A DNA stretch of 64,000 nucleotides from Acidobacteriota bacterium (GTDB taxonomy: Bacteria > Acidobacteriota > Thermoanaerobaculia > Multivoradales > JBCCEF01): positions 1 through 64,000 of the forward strand of contig JBCCHV010000035.1 in the NCBI GenBank assembly GCA_039028635.1, in the 5' to 3' direction. The translations under genes and the position numbers were made by a program. The notes under the pieces were generated by a model. The model saw only the letters and a program-made list of their open reading frames with translations, was not told the DNA's origin and made no database searches. Below, piece by piece: positions 11,281-19,005 of the stretch. Positions within the stretch are counted from its first letter, which is position 1; the number at the start of each line of letters is the position of its first letter.

Positions 11281-12987
11281 TTACAGGTAGTAACTCACCA
11301 AACAAACCGCCAGCAGCACCGTCGCCCACAGCACCATGCCGCGGGTGGACCAGGTGCGGCCGAGGAGGCCTTTGGGGTTGAAGGCGCGCTCGCTCCTGCC
11401 GAGGAAGCTGCTGAGGGCGCCGAGGAAGGCGGCGCGCACGCCGCGGTCGACGGTGCGACCGGTGCGGTAGGCCCAGCCGATGGCGGTGGGGGCGGCTTTG
11501 CGGTAGAGCCAGTCGGTGTCGAGGACGGTCGAGCGCAGCTCCGGCGGATAGAGACCGGTGCGATTGAGCACGGTGAAGGCCAGGGCCGAGAACAGCAGGA
11601 GCTGGATCTGGGTGATGACGTGGGAGGTGGTGTATGGCTGGTAGTCCACCGGATAGGGCAGCAGCGGGTAGAGGAGCTGGTGCGGGAAGACGCCGATGGC
11701 GATGCAGGCGGCGGCGGTCAGGCCCATCGCCCACAGCATGTTGCGCGGCGCCTCCTCGACCCGCTTGCCGGAGTCGTGGCCGAAGAAGGCGAAGTAGGGG
11801 ATCTTGATTCCCGAGTGGTGGAAGACGCCGGCCGAGGCGAAGAGCAGGATCAGGTAGATGACGGTGCGGTGCTGCTCGGCGGCCTCGGTGAGGATCAGGG
11901 ACTTGGCGACGAAGCCCGAGAACAGCGGAAAGGCCGAGATCGAAGCCGCGCCGACGATGCAGAAACCGGTGGTCCAGGGCATCGATTTGTAGAGGCCGCC
12001 GAGGTCCGAGCCGTTGGCGGTGCCGGTGCGTAGCAGCACGGCGCCCATCGACATGAAGAGCAGCGCCTTGTAGAGGATGTGGACGAAGGCGTGGGCGGCG
12101 GTGCCGTCGAGGGACATCTGGGTGCCCAGGCCGATACCCACCACCATGAAGCCGAGCTGGTTGTTGAGGCTGTAGGCGAGCACCCGCCGGAGGTCGTTTT
12201 CGATCACCGCGAAGAAGATCGGGAAGGCGGTCATGGCGGCGCCGATGGGGATCAGGATCTCGGTGCCGGCGAAGCCGCGGGCCAGCGCGTAGATCGCCAG
12301 CTTGGTGGTGAAGGAGGAAAGGAAGACGGTGCCGGTGACGGTGGCTTCCGGGTAGGCGTCCTGCAGCCAGTTGTGGAGGAACGGGAAGGCCGCCTTGATG
12401 CCGAAGGCGAGGAAGATCAGCTTGCCGCCGGTGGATTCCAAGCCGATGGCGCCGAAGTCGAGGCTGCCGGTGGCGTGGAGATGGAACAGCACTCCCGACA
12501 GCAGCACCACGCCGGAGCCCACCTGGATCACCAGATAGCGCATGCCGGCATGGAAGGCGCGCTCGGTCTTGCGCGCCCAGATCAGGAACACCGACGACAG
12601 GGCGGTGAGCTCCCAGTAGACGAACAGGGTCACCAGGTCGCCGGCGAAGACGGCGCCGATGGCGGCGCCGGCGTAGACCAGTGCCGAGGCGTGCTGCAGC
12701 GTGTCCTTGACGTGGAAGGCGTAGAGGGCGCTGACGAAGGCGGCGATGTGGAAAACATAGCCCCACACCAGGCTCAGGCGGTCGATGCGAACGGGGGTCA
12801 GCTCGTAGTCGAAGATCTGGGCCTGGACGAGCGTACCGTCGGGGAAGAACTGCAGGAGCTGCCAGGCGCTGGCGAGGGGTAGCGCCACCAGGGCGATGCG
12901 CTGCAGGCGGCCGCGCAGCAGGGTGAGGAGCAGACCGCCGAAGATCAGGAGCAGGCCCGGAGGCAGGCTGGCGAGACTAGCGGTCAT
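11281..12987 (-). CDS. MrpD/NuoN-type antiporter subunit (third copy)
   Basis: A 568-residue polytopic protein of the proton-pumping NuoL/M/N-MrpA/D family. The helix-5 glutamate is in LFVYWELTALSS and the helix-7 lysine in FGIKAAFPFLHNWLQDAYPEA; discontinuous-helix sequence VLAYSLNNQLGFMVVGIGLG follows. The C-terminal 80 residues extend beyond a normal MrpD and end in one more membrane helix. It overlaps the preceding 86-residue gene by 11 bases and is the last gene of the operon. It differs clearly from the two other MrpD-like proteins upstream, so it is not a recent duplicate. Confidence 0.88.
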   Translation of the reverse strand: MTASLASLPPGLLLIFGGLLLTLLRGRLQRIALVALPLASAWQLLQFFPDGTLVQAQIFDYELTPVRIDRLSLVWGYVFHIAAFVSALYAFHVKDTLQHASALVYAGAAIGAVFAGDLVTLFVYWELTALSSVFLIWARKTERAFHAGMRYLVIQVGSGVVLLSGVLFHLHATGSLDFGAIGLESTGGKLIFLAFGIKAAFPFLHNWLQDAYPEATVTGTVFLSSFTTKLAIYALARGFAGTEILIPIGAAMTAFPIFFAVIENDLRRVLAYSLNNQLGFMVVGIGLGTQMSLDGTAAHAFVHILYKALLFMSMGAVLLRTGTANGSDLGGLYKSMPWTTGFCIVGAASISAFPLFSGFVAKSLILTEAAEQHRTVIYLILLFASAGVFHHSGIKIPYFAFFGHDSGKRVEEAPRNMLWAMGLTAAACIAIGVFPHQLLYPLLPYPVDYQPYTTSHVITQIQLLLFSALAFTVLNRTGLYPPELRSTVLDTDWLYRKAAPTAIGWAYRTGRTVDRGVRAAFLGALSSFLGRSERAFNPKGLLGRTWSTRGMVLWATVLLAVCLVSYYL

Positions 12988-13237
12988 AGTAGTCGTCCCG
13001 CCGCATCAGCAGCTTGCGCAGGGCCTTGGCCGCGAACACCAGACCCACCGAGCCGAGAAAACCGAGGAAACCGAAGAAGCCGATCCAGCCCTCGAAGGCG
13101 AAGTGCGGGTGCTTGTCGTAGAACAGATCCGCCAGCACCAGCAGAGCGCAGACGATGTAGAGACCGTAGACGATCTTGTCGACGTTCTTGGGGTCGTCGA
13201 CCCAGCGGGGCCGTTCGTTCGCTTGCGGGTTGGCCAT
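12977..13237 (-). CDS. Small two-helix membrane protein of the antiporter operon
   Basis: An 86-residue protein with a charged N-terminus (ERPRWVDDPKNVDKIV), two hydrophobic helices (GLYIVCALLVLADLFY and WIGFFGFLGFLGSVGLVFAAKAL) and a basic, Tyr-rich end. It sits between two MrpD-like genes and overlaps the downstream one. Its ATG follows the previous stop by two bases with GGATCCTGACC upstream. I do not know the family by name; retention inside a tight operon argues for a structural or assembly role in the complex. Confidence 0.75.
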   Translation of the reverse strand: MANPQANERPRWVDDPKNVDKIVYGLYIVCALLVLADLFYDKHPHFAFEGWIGFFGFLGFLGSVGLVFAAKALRKLLMRRDDYYDR

Positions 13238-13239
13238 GG

Positions 13240-14721
13240 TCAGGATCCAGCCGTTGAGATTTGGGCGATTGGCTCGAGGAGCCGGTAGAGGTCCTCGGCA
13301 TAGATGAACAGCGCCACGCAGGCGAGGGCGGTGAGCACCGGCGGCCCGACGCAGAGCAGAGGCTCACGGCGGCGGGGATGCTGCTCCAGGTCCTGCTTGG
13401 AGGAGGGGCTGAAAAAGGCCCGCGCCGGAATCGGCATCAGGTAGAGGATGTTGAGCAGCGAGCTCACCATCAGGACCGCCACCAGGGCGATCTGCTCGGC
13501 CTCGAGGGCACCGAGGGCGAGGTACCACTTGCTCCAGGACCCGCCCAGGGGGGGCACGCCGATGACGCTGAAGGCGCCGAGGGTGAAGGCGCCGAAGGTC
13601 CAGGGCATGACTCGGCCGAGGCCGTTCATATCCGAGATCTCGGTCTTGTGGGTCGCGACATAGATGGCGCCGGCGCAGAAGAACAGGGTGATCTTGCCGA
13701 AGGCGTGCATCGCGATGTGCATGCCGCCGCCGATCACTCCCCAGGCGTTGGCGAGCAACGCGCCGAGGACGATGTAGGAGAGCTGGCTGACGGTCGAGTA
13801 GGCCAGGCGAGCCTTGAGGTTGTCCTTGGTCATCGCCACCAGGGAGGCGATCAGGATGGTGCCGGCGGCGACCCAGGTCAGGGCGGTGGCAATCCCCGTC
13901 GAGGTGAGGAGCTCGAGGCCGAAGAGATAGACGATCACCTTCAGCACCGTGAACACGCCGACTTTGACCACCGCCACGGCGTGGAGCAGGGCGCTCACCG
14001 GAGTCGGCGCCACCATCGCCGCCGGCAACCAGCGATGGAAGGGCATGACGGCGGCTTTGCCGGTGCCGAAGATGAAAAGGGCGAGGAGCACCGTCAGCAT
14101 CGCCGGATCGGCCTTGCCGGCGAGGATGCCGCCGGGGCGAAAGTCGAGGGTGCCGGCGAGGTGCCAGGTCCACACCACGGCGAGCAGCAGGAAGCAGATC
14201 GAGGTCGACAGCAGGACTCCGAGGTAGACCCTGCCGCCGCGGCGCGCCTTGCTGGTGCCGTGGTGAGTGACCAACGGGTAGGTGGAAAGGGTCATGACCT
14301 CGTAGAAGAGAAACAAGGTCAGCATGTTGGCCGCCATGGCGGCGCCGAGGGCGGCGAAAATGGCGACCGCAAAGCAGGCGAAGAACCGGCTTTGGTTCTC
14401 TTCTCGATGGCCGCGCATGTAGCCGATCGAGTAGAGCGTGGTGACGATCCACAGGCTCGACGCGACCAGGGCGAAGAGCATGCCGAGGGGCTCGAGCTCG
14501 AAGGCGATGCCGAGCCCGGGCAGCATCTCGAAGAGCACGTAGGCGGGGCGTTCGCCGGCGGCGACGCGCGGTGCCAAATAGGCCGTGACCGCCAGCAGGC
14601 CGCTACCGCAGAGCAGGCTGAAGAGCTCGCGCAAATTGGGCCGCCGGTGGAGCAGGGCGGCGAAGACGGCGGCGATGGCGGGCAGCGCCAGGGCCAGCAG
14701 AATGGCGGTGCCGGGGCTCAT
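13240..14721 (-). CDS. MrpD-type antiporter subunit (second copy)
   Basis: A 493-residue polytopic membrane protein. Key ion-path residues visible: the helix-5 glutamate in TLFLFYEVMTLSTYPLV, the helix-7 lysine in FGTGKAAVMPFHRWLPAAM, and the KARLAYSTVSQLSYIVLG region. The ATG at 14721 overlaps the upstream stop codon by four bases. A much longer open frame continuing to 16140 on this strand is only the out-of-frame shadow of the next MrpD gene, so I cut the gene at the ATG. Confidence 0.9.
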   Translation of the reverse strand: MSPGTAILLALALPAIAAVFAALLHRRPNLRELFSLLCGSGLLAVTAYLAPRVAAGERPAYVLFEMLPGLGIAFELEPLGMLFALVASSLWIVTTLYSIGYMRGHREENQSRFFACFAVAIFAALGAAMAANMLTLFLFYEVMTLSTYPLVTHHGTSKARRGGRVYLGVLLSTSICFLLLAVVWTWHLAGTLDFRPGGILAGKADPAMLTVLLALFIFGTGKAAVMPFHRWLPAAMVAPTPVSALLHAVAVVKVGVFTVLKVIVYLFGLELLTSTGIATALTWVAAGTILIASLVAMTKDNLKARLAYSTVSQLSYIVLGALLANAWGVIGGGMHIAMHAFGKITLFFCAGAIYVATHKTEISDMNGLGRVMPWTFGAFTLGAFSVIGVPPLGGSWSKWYLALGALEAEQIALVAVLMVSSLLNILYLMPIPARAFFSPSSKQDLEQHPRRREPLLCVGPPVLTALACVALFIYAEDLYRLLEPIAQISTAGS

Positions 14722-16196
14722 GGCATTCCCTGGAGCAGGGCCTCGGCGGCCTGGCGAGCGAGATCCGCCGAGAAGGTGGCGCGAAATCCGAAGTAGAGGC
14801 TGGCGCCGATCAACAGCCAGGTCGGCAGCAGGAGCACGGCCGGGGCTTCGACCGCCTGGCTGGTGCGGGTTTGCGGCAACCGGAAGTAAGCCACCTCGAT
14901 CACCTTCCAGATGTAGATCACCGCCAGCAGGGAGCTCAGCAGGATGGCGAGGGCCAGCGGCCAAGCGCCGGCGCCGAGGGCGGCTTCGAGCAGGTACCAC
15001 TTGCTGACGAAGCCGGCGGTGCCGGGAACGCCGATCAAACCGAGACCGCCGAGCACCCAGGCGAAGGTGGTCCAGGGCATGCGTCGTCCGATGCCCTCGA
15101 GGTTCGCCAGGGAGGTGCGGCCGATGCGGTACACCAGGCAGCCGACGGCGAGGAACATGCCGCCCTTGGTGAGGGCATGGTTGAACAGGTGGGCGATGGA
15201 GGCGGTCAGCCCTTCGACGGAAGCGAAGCTGGCGCCGAGGGTCATGTAACCCACCTGGGCGACGCTCGAGTAGGCGAGCAGACGCTTGAGATCGGTCTGA
15301 TAGATGGCCGCCGCCGAGGCCAGGAACATCGCCGCCAGCGACAGCGGAATCAGGAAGCGCTCGATATGCAGGTTGGCGAAGGCGAACTCGACGCCGTAGA
15401 TGGTGAAGACGAAGCGCAGCAGGATGTAGACGGAGACCTTGGTCGAGGTGGCGGCGATGAACGCCGAAACCGTCGAAGGGGCATGGGCATAGGCGTCGGG
15501 CAGCCACTGGTGGAGCGGAAAGAGGGCCATCTTGAGGCCGATGCCGACGGTCAGAAAGGCGAAGGCCACGCGCACCGTGCGGAGGGCCTCGCGGTCGGCG
15601 ATGCGCTGCACCATGTCGGCCATGTTGAGGGTGCCGGTCATCTGGTACATCAGCCCGACGCCGATCAGAATGAAGGTGGCACCGATGGTGCCCATGATCA
15701 GGTAGCGGAAAGCCGCGGTGAGCGCCTGCCGGTTGCGCCCCAGGGAGATCAGGCCGTAGGACGACAGAGACGAGACCTCGAGGAAGACGAAGAGGTTGAA
15801 GAGATCGCCGGTGATGGTGATGCCGAGCAGGCCGGTGAGGCACAGCAGGTAGAGGGTGTAGAAGAAGTGCAGGCGGTCGGCGGGAATCTCGGCGGTGAGG
15901 CTCTTCGGCGCATAGGTCAGCACCAGGGCGCCGATGCCGGAGACGAACAGCAGGACGAAGGCGCTGAGCAGGTCGACCCGGTACTCGATGCCCCAGGGGG
16001 CGCTCCAGGCGCCCATCTCGTAGACCACCACACCCTCCGCCAGCACCCGCTGCAGCAGCCCGATGGCGACGGCGAAGGAGCCCCAGCAGGCGGCGAGGGC
16101 GAGGGCGGTGACGGGCACCCGCCGGCGCAGCAGCACGCACAGGGGAGCCGCCAGCAGAGGCAGCAGGACCTGCAGGACCGGGAGCTGATCGATCAA
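14718..16196 (-). CDS. mrpD: MrpD-type antiporter subunit (first copy)
   Basis: A 492-residue polytopic protein and the most canonical MrpD of the three: helix-5 glutamate in NLFVFLEVSSLSSYGLI, helix-7 lysine in GIGLKMALFPLHQWLPDAY, then HAPSTVSAFIAATSTKV and LKRLLAYSSVAQVGYMTLG. It follows mrpC with a four-base overlap, the normal C-D order of Mrp operons. It should form one antiporter-like channel in the membrane complex. Confidence 0.92.
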   Translation of the reverse strand: MIDQLPVLQVLLPLLAAPLCVLLRRRVPVTALALAACWGSFAVAIGLLQRVLAEGVVVYEMGAWSAPWGIEYRVDLLSAFVLLFVSGIGALVLTYAPKSLTAEIPADRLHFFYTLYLLCLTGLLGITITGDLFNLFVFLEVSSLSSYGLISLGRNRQALTAAFRYLIMGTIGATFILIGVGLMYQMTGTLNMADMVQRIADREALRTVRVAFAFLTVGIGLKMALFPLHQWLPDAYAHAPSTVSAFIAATSTKVSVYILLRFVFTIYGVEFAFANLHIERFLIPLSLAAMFLASAAAIYQTDLKRLLAYSSVAQVGYMTLGASFASVEGLTASIAHLFNHALTKGGMFLAVGCLVYRIGRTSLANLEGIGRRMPWTTFAWVLGGLGLIGVPGTAGFVSKWYLLEAALGAGAWPLALAILLSSLLAVIYIWKVIEVAYFRLPQTRTSQAVEAPAVLLLPTWLLIGASLYFGFRATFSADLARQAAEALLQGMP

Positions 16197-16543
16197 CGGC
16201 CGAGGTCCTTGTCCTGGATCTCGTCCTCCTCGAGGGTGCCGTAGGCTTCTCGAATGCGCACGATGAGTGCCAGGGCGACGGAAGTGGTGGCGACGCCGAC
16301 GACGATCGCCGTCAGGATCAGCACGCTGGGCAGCGGGTTCGAGTAGATCTCGAAACCGTCCGCCAGGATCGGTGCGGTGCCGCCCTGCACCTTGCCCATG
16401 GTGATGTAGAGCAAGAAGACGGAGGTCTGGAAGATGTTCAGGCCGATGACCTTCTTGACCAGGTTGGTGCGCGCGATGACGGTGTAGAAACCGGCCATCA
16501 TCAGCACGATCACGACCCAGTAGTTGAACAGGCCGAGAATCAC
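16193..16543 (-). CDS. mrpC: Mrp antiporter subunit C (NuoK-like)
   Basis: A 116-residue protein with three helices matching NuoK/MrpC: FNYWVVIVLMMAGFYTVI, LVKKVIGLNIFQTSVFLLYI, and PLPSVLILTAIVVGVATTSV followed by ALALIVRIREAYGTLEEDE. The start is GTG at 16543, overlapping the mrpB stop by four bases (GTGA). The open frame extends upstream through mrpB in the wrong frame, so the overlap start is used. Confidence 0.92.
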   Translation of the reverse strand: MILGLFNYWVVIVLMMAGFYTVIARTNLVKKVIGLNIFQTSVFLLYITMGKVQGGTAPILADGFEIYSNPLPSVLILTAIVVGVATTSVALALIVRIREAYGTLEEDEIQDKDLGR

Positions 16544-17019
16544 GAGGCTTCCTCGAGCTCGGTCTCGTCCGCTTCGGCTGCTTCCTCGAGCTCCACCGGT
16601 TCCGGGCGGCGGCCGGCGAAGGAGTAGAAGATCGCCAGCATCACCGAGGCGACGGTGATGCCGACCCCGAGCTCGATCAGGAGCAGGCCGACGTGCTGGC
16701 CGTGGATGGGGTCGTGGCTGTCGAGGCGGTTGTAGTCGAGGAAGTTGCCGCCCAGCAGCATGGTGACCACGCCGGTGCCGGCGAACACCAGCACGCCGAG
16801 GGCGACCAGCGATTCGACCAGCGCCATCGGGGTGATGCGCTTGGCGGCGCCGAGGCCGAAGATCAAGGCGTAGAGGATGAAGCCGGCGGCGAAGATGACG
16901 CCGGCCTGGAAACCACCGCCGGGGCCGTAGTCGCCATGGAATTGCACATAGAGGGCGAACAGCAGGATGTACGGAATCGCCAGGGTCGAGACGACCCGCA
17001 GAATGGAGGCTCGCCTCAT
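16540..17019 (-). CDS. mrpB: Mrp antiporter subunit B
   Basis: A 159-residue membrane protein with the MrpB signature HGDYGPGGGFQAGVIFAAGFI after the first helix, then helices near residues 60-90 and 105-130. The C-terminal tail is highly acidic (ELEEAAEADETELEEAS). ATG at 17019 overlaps the preceding gene by four bases. It belongs to the conserved B-C-D core. Confidence 0.92.
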   Translation of the reverse strand: MRRASILRVVSTLAIPYILLFALYVQFHGDYGPGGGFQAGVIFAAGFILYALIFGLGAAKRITPMALVESLVALGVLVFAGTGVVTMLLGGNFLDYNRLDSHDPIHGQHVGLLLIELGVGITVASVMLAIFYSFAGRRPEPVELEEAAEADETELEEAS

Positions 17020-17576
17020 GGCTCCTCCAGCTCACTGCGGCGGCCCCGTAACAGCACCAGCACGACGATGCCGGCGGTGAACACCACCACCGTTTCGCCG
17101 AGGGTGTCGAAGCCGCGATAGCTGCCGAGGACGGCGGTGACGACGTTGGGGACGTCGATGTCTTCGACCGAGCGCTCGACGTAGGAAGGCGCCGGATAGG
17201 TCTGGATGGGCGCCGCCGGATCTCCGAAGTGCGGCATGTCGAGGGTGCCGTAGATCAAGGCGGCGCCGGTCAGGGTGACCACCACCAGGGGCAGCAGCGG
17301 CGAGCGTCTCGGAGCGCGCTCTCGGCGGCTGGTCAGGGAGAGGGTGCCGAGCATCAGCACGGTCGAGATGCCGGCGCCGACGGCGGCCTCCGTGAAGGCG
17401 ACATCGGGGGCGTCGAGGAGCAGCATCCAGCTGGCGCTGAGGAAGCTGTAGATGCCGGTCAACATCACCGCCGCCCACAGCCCCCGCAGGCGCACGATGA
17501 TGATCGCCGTCGCCACCAGCAGGGCCAGCAGCAAGACGTCCACCCACTGGCTCGCGACCGGGCTCAGCTCAAGGAT
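17016..17576 (-). CDS. Mrp/Mbh A'-type subunit (DUF4040 plus MbhE-like region)
   Basis: About 180 residues matching the C-terminal part of MrpA, encoded as a separate gene: helices around LLLALLVATAIIIVRLRGLWAAVMLTGIYSF, the signature DAPDVAFTEAAVGAGIS (DUF4040/MbhD-like), then an MbhE-like segment ending in FDTLGETVVVFTAGIVVLVLL. The start is uncertain. A perfect AGGAGG (minus strand, 17589-17584) has no ATG, GTG or TTG at proper spacing in frame; the codon seven bases after it is ATC (17576) and a CTG follows at 17567. The first ordinary in-frame start is GTG at 17543. Confidence 0.82.
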   Translation of the reverse strand: MLELSPVASQWVDVLLLALLVATAIIIVRLRGLWAAVMLTGIYSFLSASWMLLLDAPDVAFTEAAVGAGISTVLMLGTLSLTSRRERAPRRSPLLPLVVVTLTGAALIYGTLDMPHFGDPAAPIQTYPAPSYVERSVEDIDVPNVVTAVLGSYRGFDTLGETVVVFTAGIVVLVLLRGRRSELEEP

Positions 17577-17902
17577 GAGGCATCCTCCTCGGGCGCGACC
17601 ACCTGCGGCGCCACCCCTTCGGCGAGGGCGGCGCGGGTGAGGGCGTGGCAGGCGGTGGGGCTGGTGACCAAGAGGAAGAACAGGATCAGCAGCAGCTTGA
17701 GGGTGACCAGGGAGAGGCCCGCTTCGATCATCAAGCCGCTGATCACCAGGGTCGCTCCCATGGTGTCGGTGATGCCGGCGCCGTGGGTGCGGCTGAAGAA
17801 GTCGGGCAGGCGGATGACGCCGATACCGCCGACCACCACGAAGAAGGCGCCGGCCAGGAGGAAGCCGGCGACCACCAGGTCCAGGATCAGCCCGAGGCTC
17901 AT
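17564..17902 (-). CDS. mrpG: Mrp antiporter subunit G
   Basis: A 112-residue protein with three helices and the MrpG signature GVIRLPDFFSRTHGAGITDT followed by MGATLVISGLM. The ATG at 17902 shares one base with the mrpF stop codon. The C-terminal tail (about 20 residues, Ala/Glu-rich) extends over the start of the next gene. Confidence 0.92.
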   Translation of the reverse strand: MSLGLILDLVVAGFLLAGAFFVVVGGIGVIRLPDFFSRTHGAGITDTMGATLVISGLMIEAGLSLVTLKLLLILFFLLVTSPTACHALTRAALAEGVAPQVVAPEEDASSLS

Positions 17903-18177
17903 CAACGGCTCTCCTCGTCACCCAGGAAGAAGCCGTGGCGCGCGAAGCGCAGCACGGCGACGACGCCGATGAAGTTGATCAAGGCGTAGACCATGGCGAG
18001 GTCGAGAAAATCCGGTCGGCCGGAGGCGAAGCTGAGCACGGCGATCAGCAGCACCGTCTTGGTGCCGAACATGTTGAGGGCCAGGATGCGGTCGAACACG
18101 GTGGGGCCGAGGGCCGCACGGACCAGGGCCATCACCATCGTCACCACCAAGCCGGCGAGGGCGGCGAGATAGATCAA
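17902..18177 (-). CDS. mrpF: Mrp antiporter subunit F
   Basis: A 91-residue three-helix protein with the MrpF pattern VRAALGPTVFDRILALNMFGTK, then DLAMVYALINFIGVVAVLRF. The start is TTG at 18177, overlapping the mrpE stop by four bases (TTGA). MrpF subunits form part of the sodium or proton path in characterised complexes. Confidence 0.92.
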   Translation of the reverse strand: MIYLAALAGLVVTMVMALVRAALGPTVFDRILALNMFGTKTVLLIAVLSFASGRPDFLDLAMVYALINFIGVVAVLRFARHGFFLGDEESR

Positions 18178-18671
18178 CGCTGGACCTCGGGACCGCTCTG
18201 CCCTTCGATCACCCGCGCCACCTTCTTGTTCATGCGGGCGCGGCCGAGAGCTTCGACGTTCTCGCGGGTGAGGGCGTGCACCAGGATGTCGTCGCCATCC
18301 ATGTCGGCGGTGACGGTCCCCGGCGTCAGGGTCAGCGAGTTGGCAAAGATCACCCGTCCGAGGTCGGTCTTCTGTCGCGCCTTGACGCGCACCATCTGAG
18401 GTTTGATCGGCAGCGACGGTGCCAGGATGCGACGGCTGATGTCGATGTTGGTGCGCGCAATGCGTCGGAACAGCCAGGGCAGGTAGACCACCAGCCGGGG
18501 CACCAGGACGAGGAGCTGCCCTTCTTCGTCGTCGGTCTCCATGCGGTGCGACAGGACGGTGATCGCCAGGACCGACAGCGCTCCGAGGGTCAGCAGCAGG
18601 GGCGTGTAGTGGCCCGACCAGAGGAGCCAAATGGCCAGCAAGGTGGCGGCCAGCAGGAGGGCGTTCTTCAC
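18174..18671 (-). CDS. mrpE: Mrp antiporter subunit E
   Basis: A 165-residue subunit with two N-terminal helices (ALLLAATLLAIWLLW, LLLTLGALSVLAITVL) and the conserved cytoplasmic part containing YLPWLFRRIARTNIDISRRI, then FANSLTLTPGTVTADMDGD. GTG at 18671 is preferred over a start at 18818 because the longer version adds a Pro/Gly/Arg-rich segment foreign to the family and GGGAG lies just upstream of the GTG. It is the first gene of the antiporter operon. Confidence 0.9.
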   Translation of the reverse strand: MKNALLLAATLLAIWLLWSGHYTPLLLTLGALSVLAITVLSHRMETDDEEGQLLVLVPRLVVYLPWLFRRIARTNIDISRRILAPSLPIKPQMVRVKARQKTDLGRVIFANSLTLTPGTVTADMDGDDILVHALTRENVEALGRARMNKKVARVIEGQSGPEVQR

Positions 18672-18931
18672 CCCCGGCTCCCGCAGGCGAGAGCTTCCCT
18701 CTGCAGACCCCGGGAGCTGGCTGCCGAGGCTCTCACGGCATCCCGGCCAGGCGGGCCGGAACGCTGCCGGTTCAGTGCGAGCATGGGCCGAAAATTTACC
18801 ACAGGGCGCCTCGACCATCGGGTCCCTCGAAATCCATCAGGGCCGCTTCAAAACTCGCAGAGATGCTGTCGTATCGCGGATGCCGGCGATCCTTCCGTCA
18901 CTCCGCAGGTGGCTTTCGTGAGAATTTTAGA

Positions 18932-18937
18932 TATAGT
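18932..18937 (+). promoter_or_regulatory. Possible -10 element before the C25 peptidase gene
   Basis: TATAGT (followed by TG) lies in an AT-rich island (18919-18948) inside the 334-base divergent gap between mrpE and the peptidase gene, about 70 bases before the latter's start. I find no good -35 box at 16-18 bases. The same TATAGTTG string occurs in another AT-rich island at 50767-50774. I see nothing else in this gap. Confidence 0.3.
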
Positions 18938-19005
18938 TGTAATTTGCGCTGTTGTCTTGTCGTCGTCTGGTTCGCCTGGACTCTCCAATGGGAAGTGAGG
19001 TTGAG

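Noticed and set aside
13240..16140. 966-codon minus-strand frame read as one fused protein
   Set aside because: Only the part from the ATG at 14721 encodes an MrpD; the upstream part is an Arg/Pro-rich shadow of the neighbouring mrpD gene in another frame.
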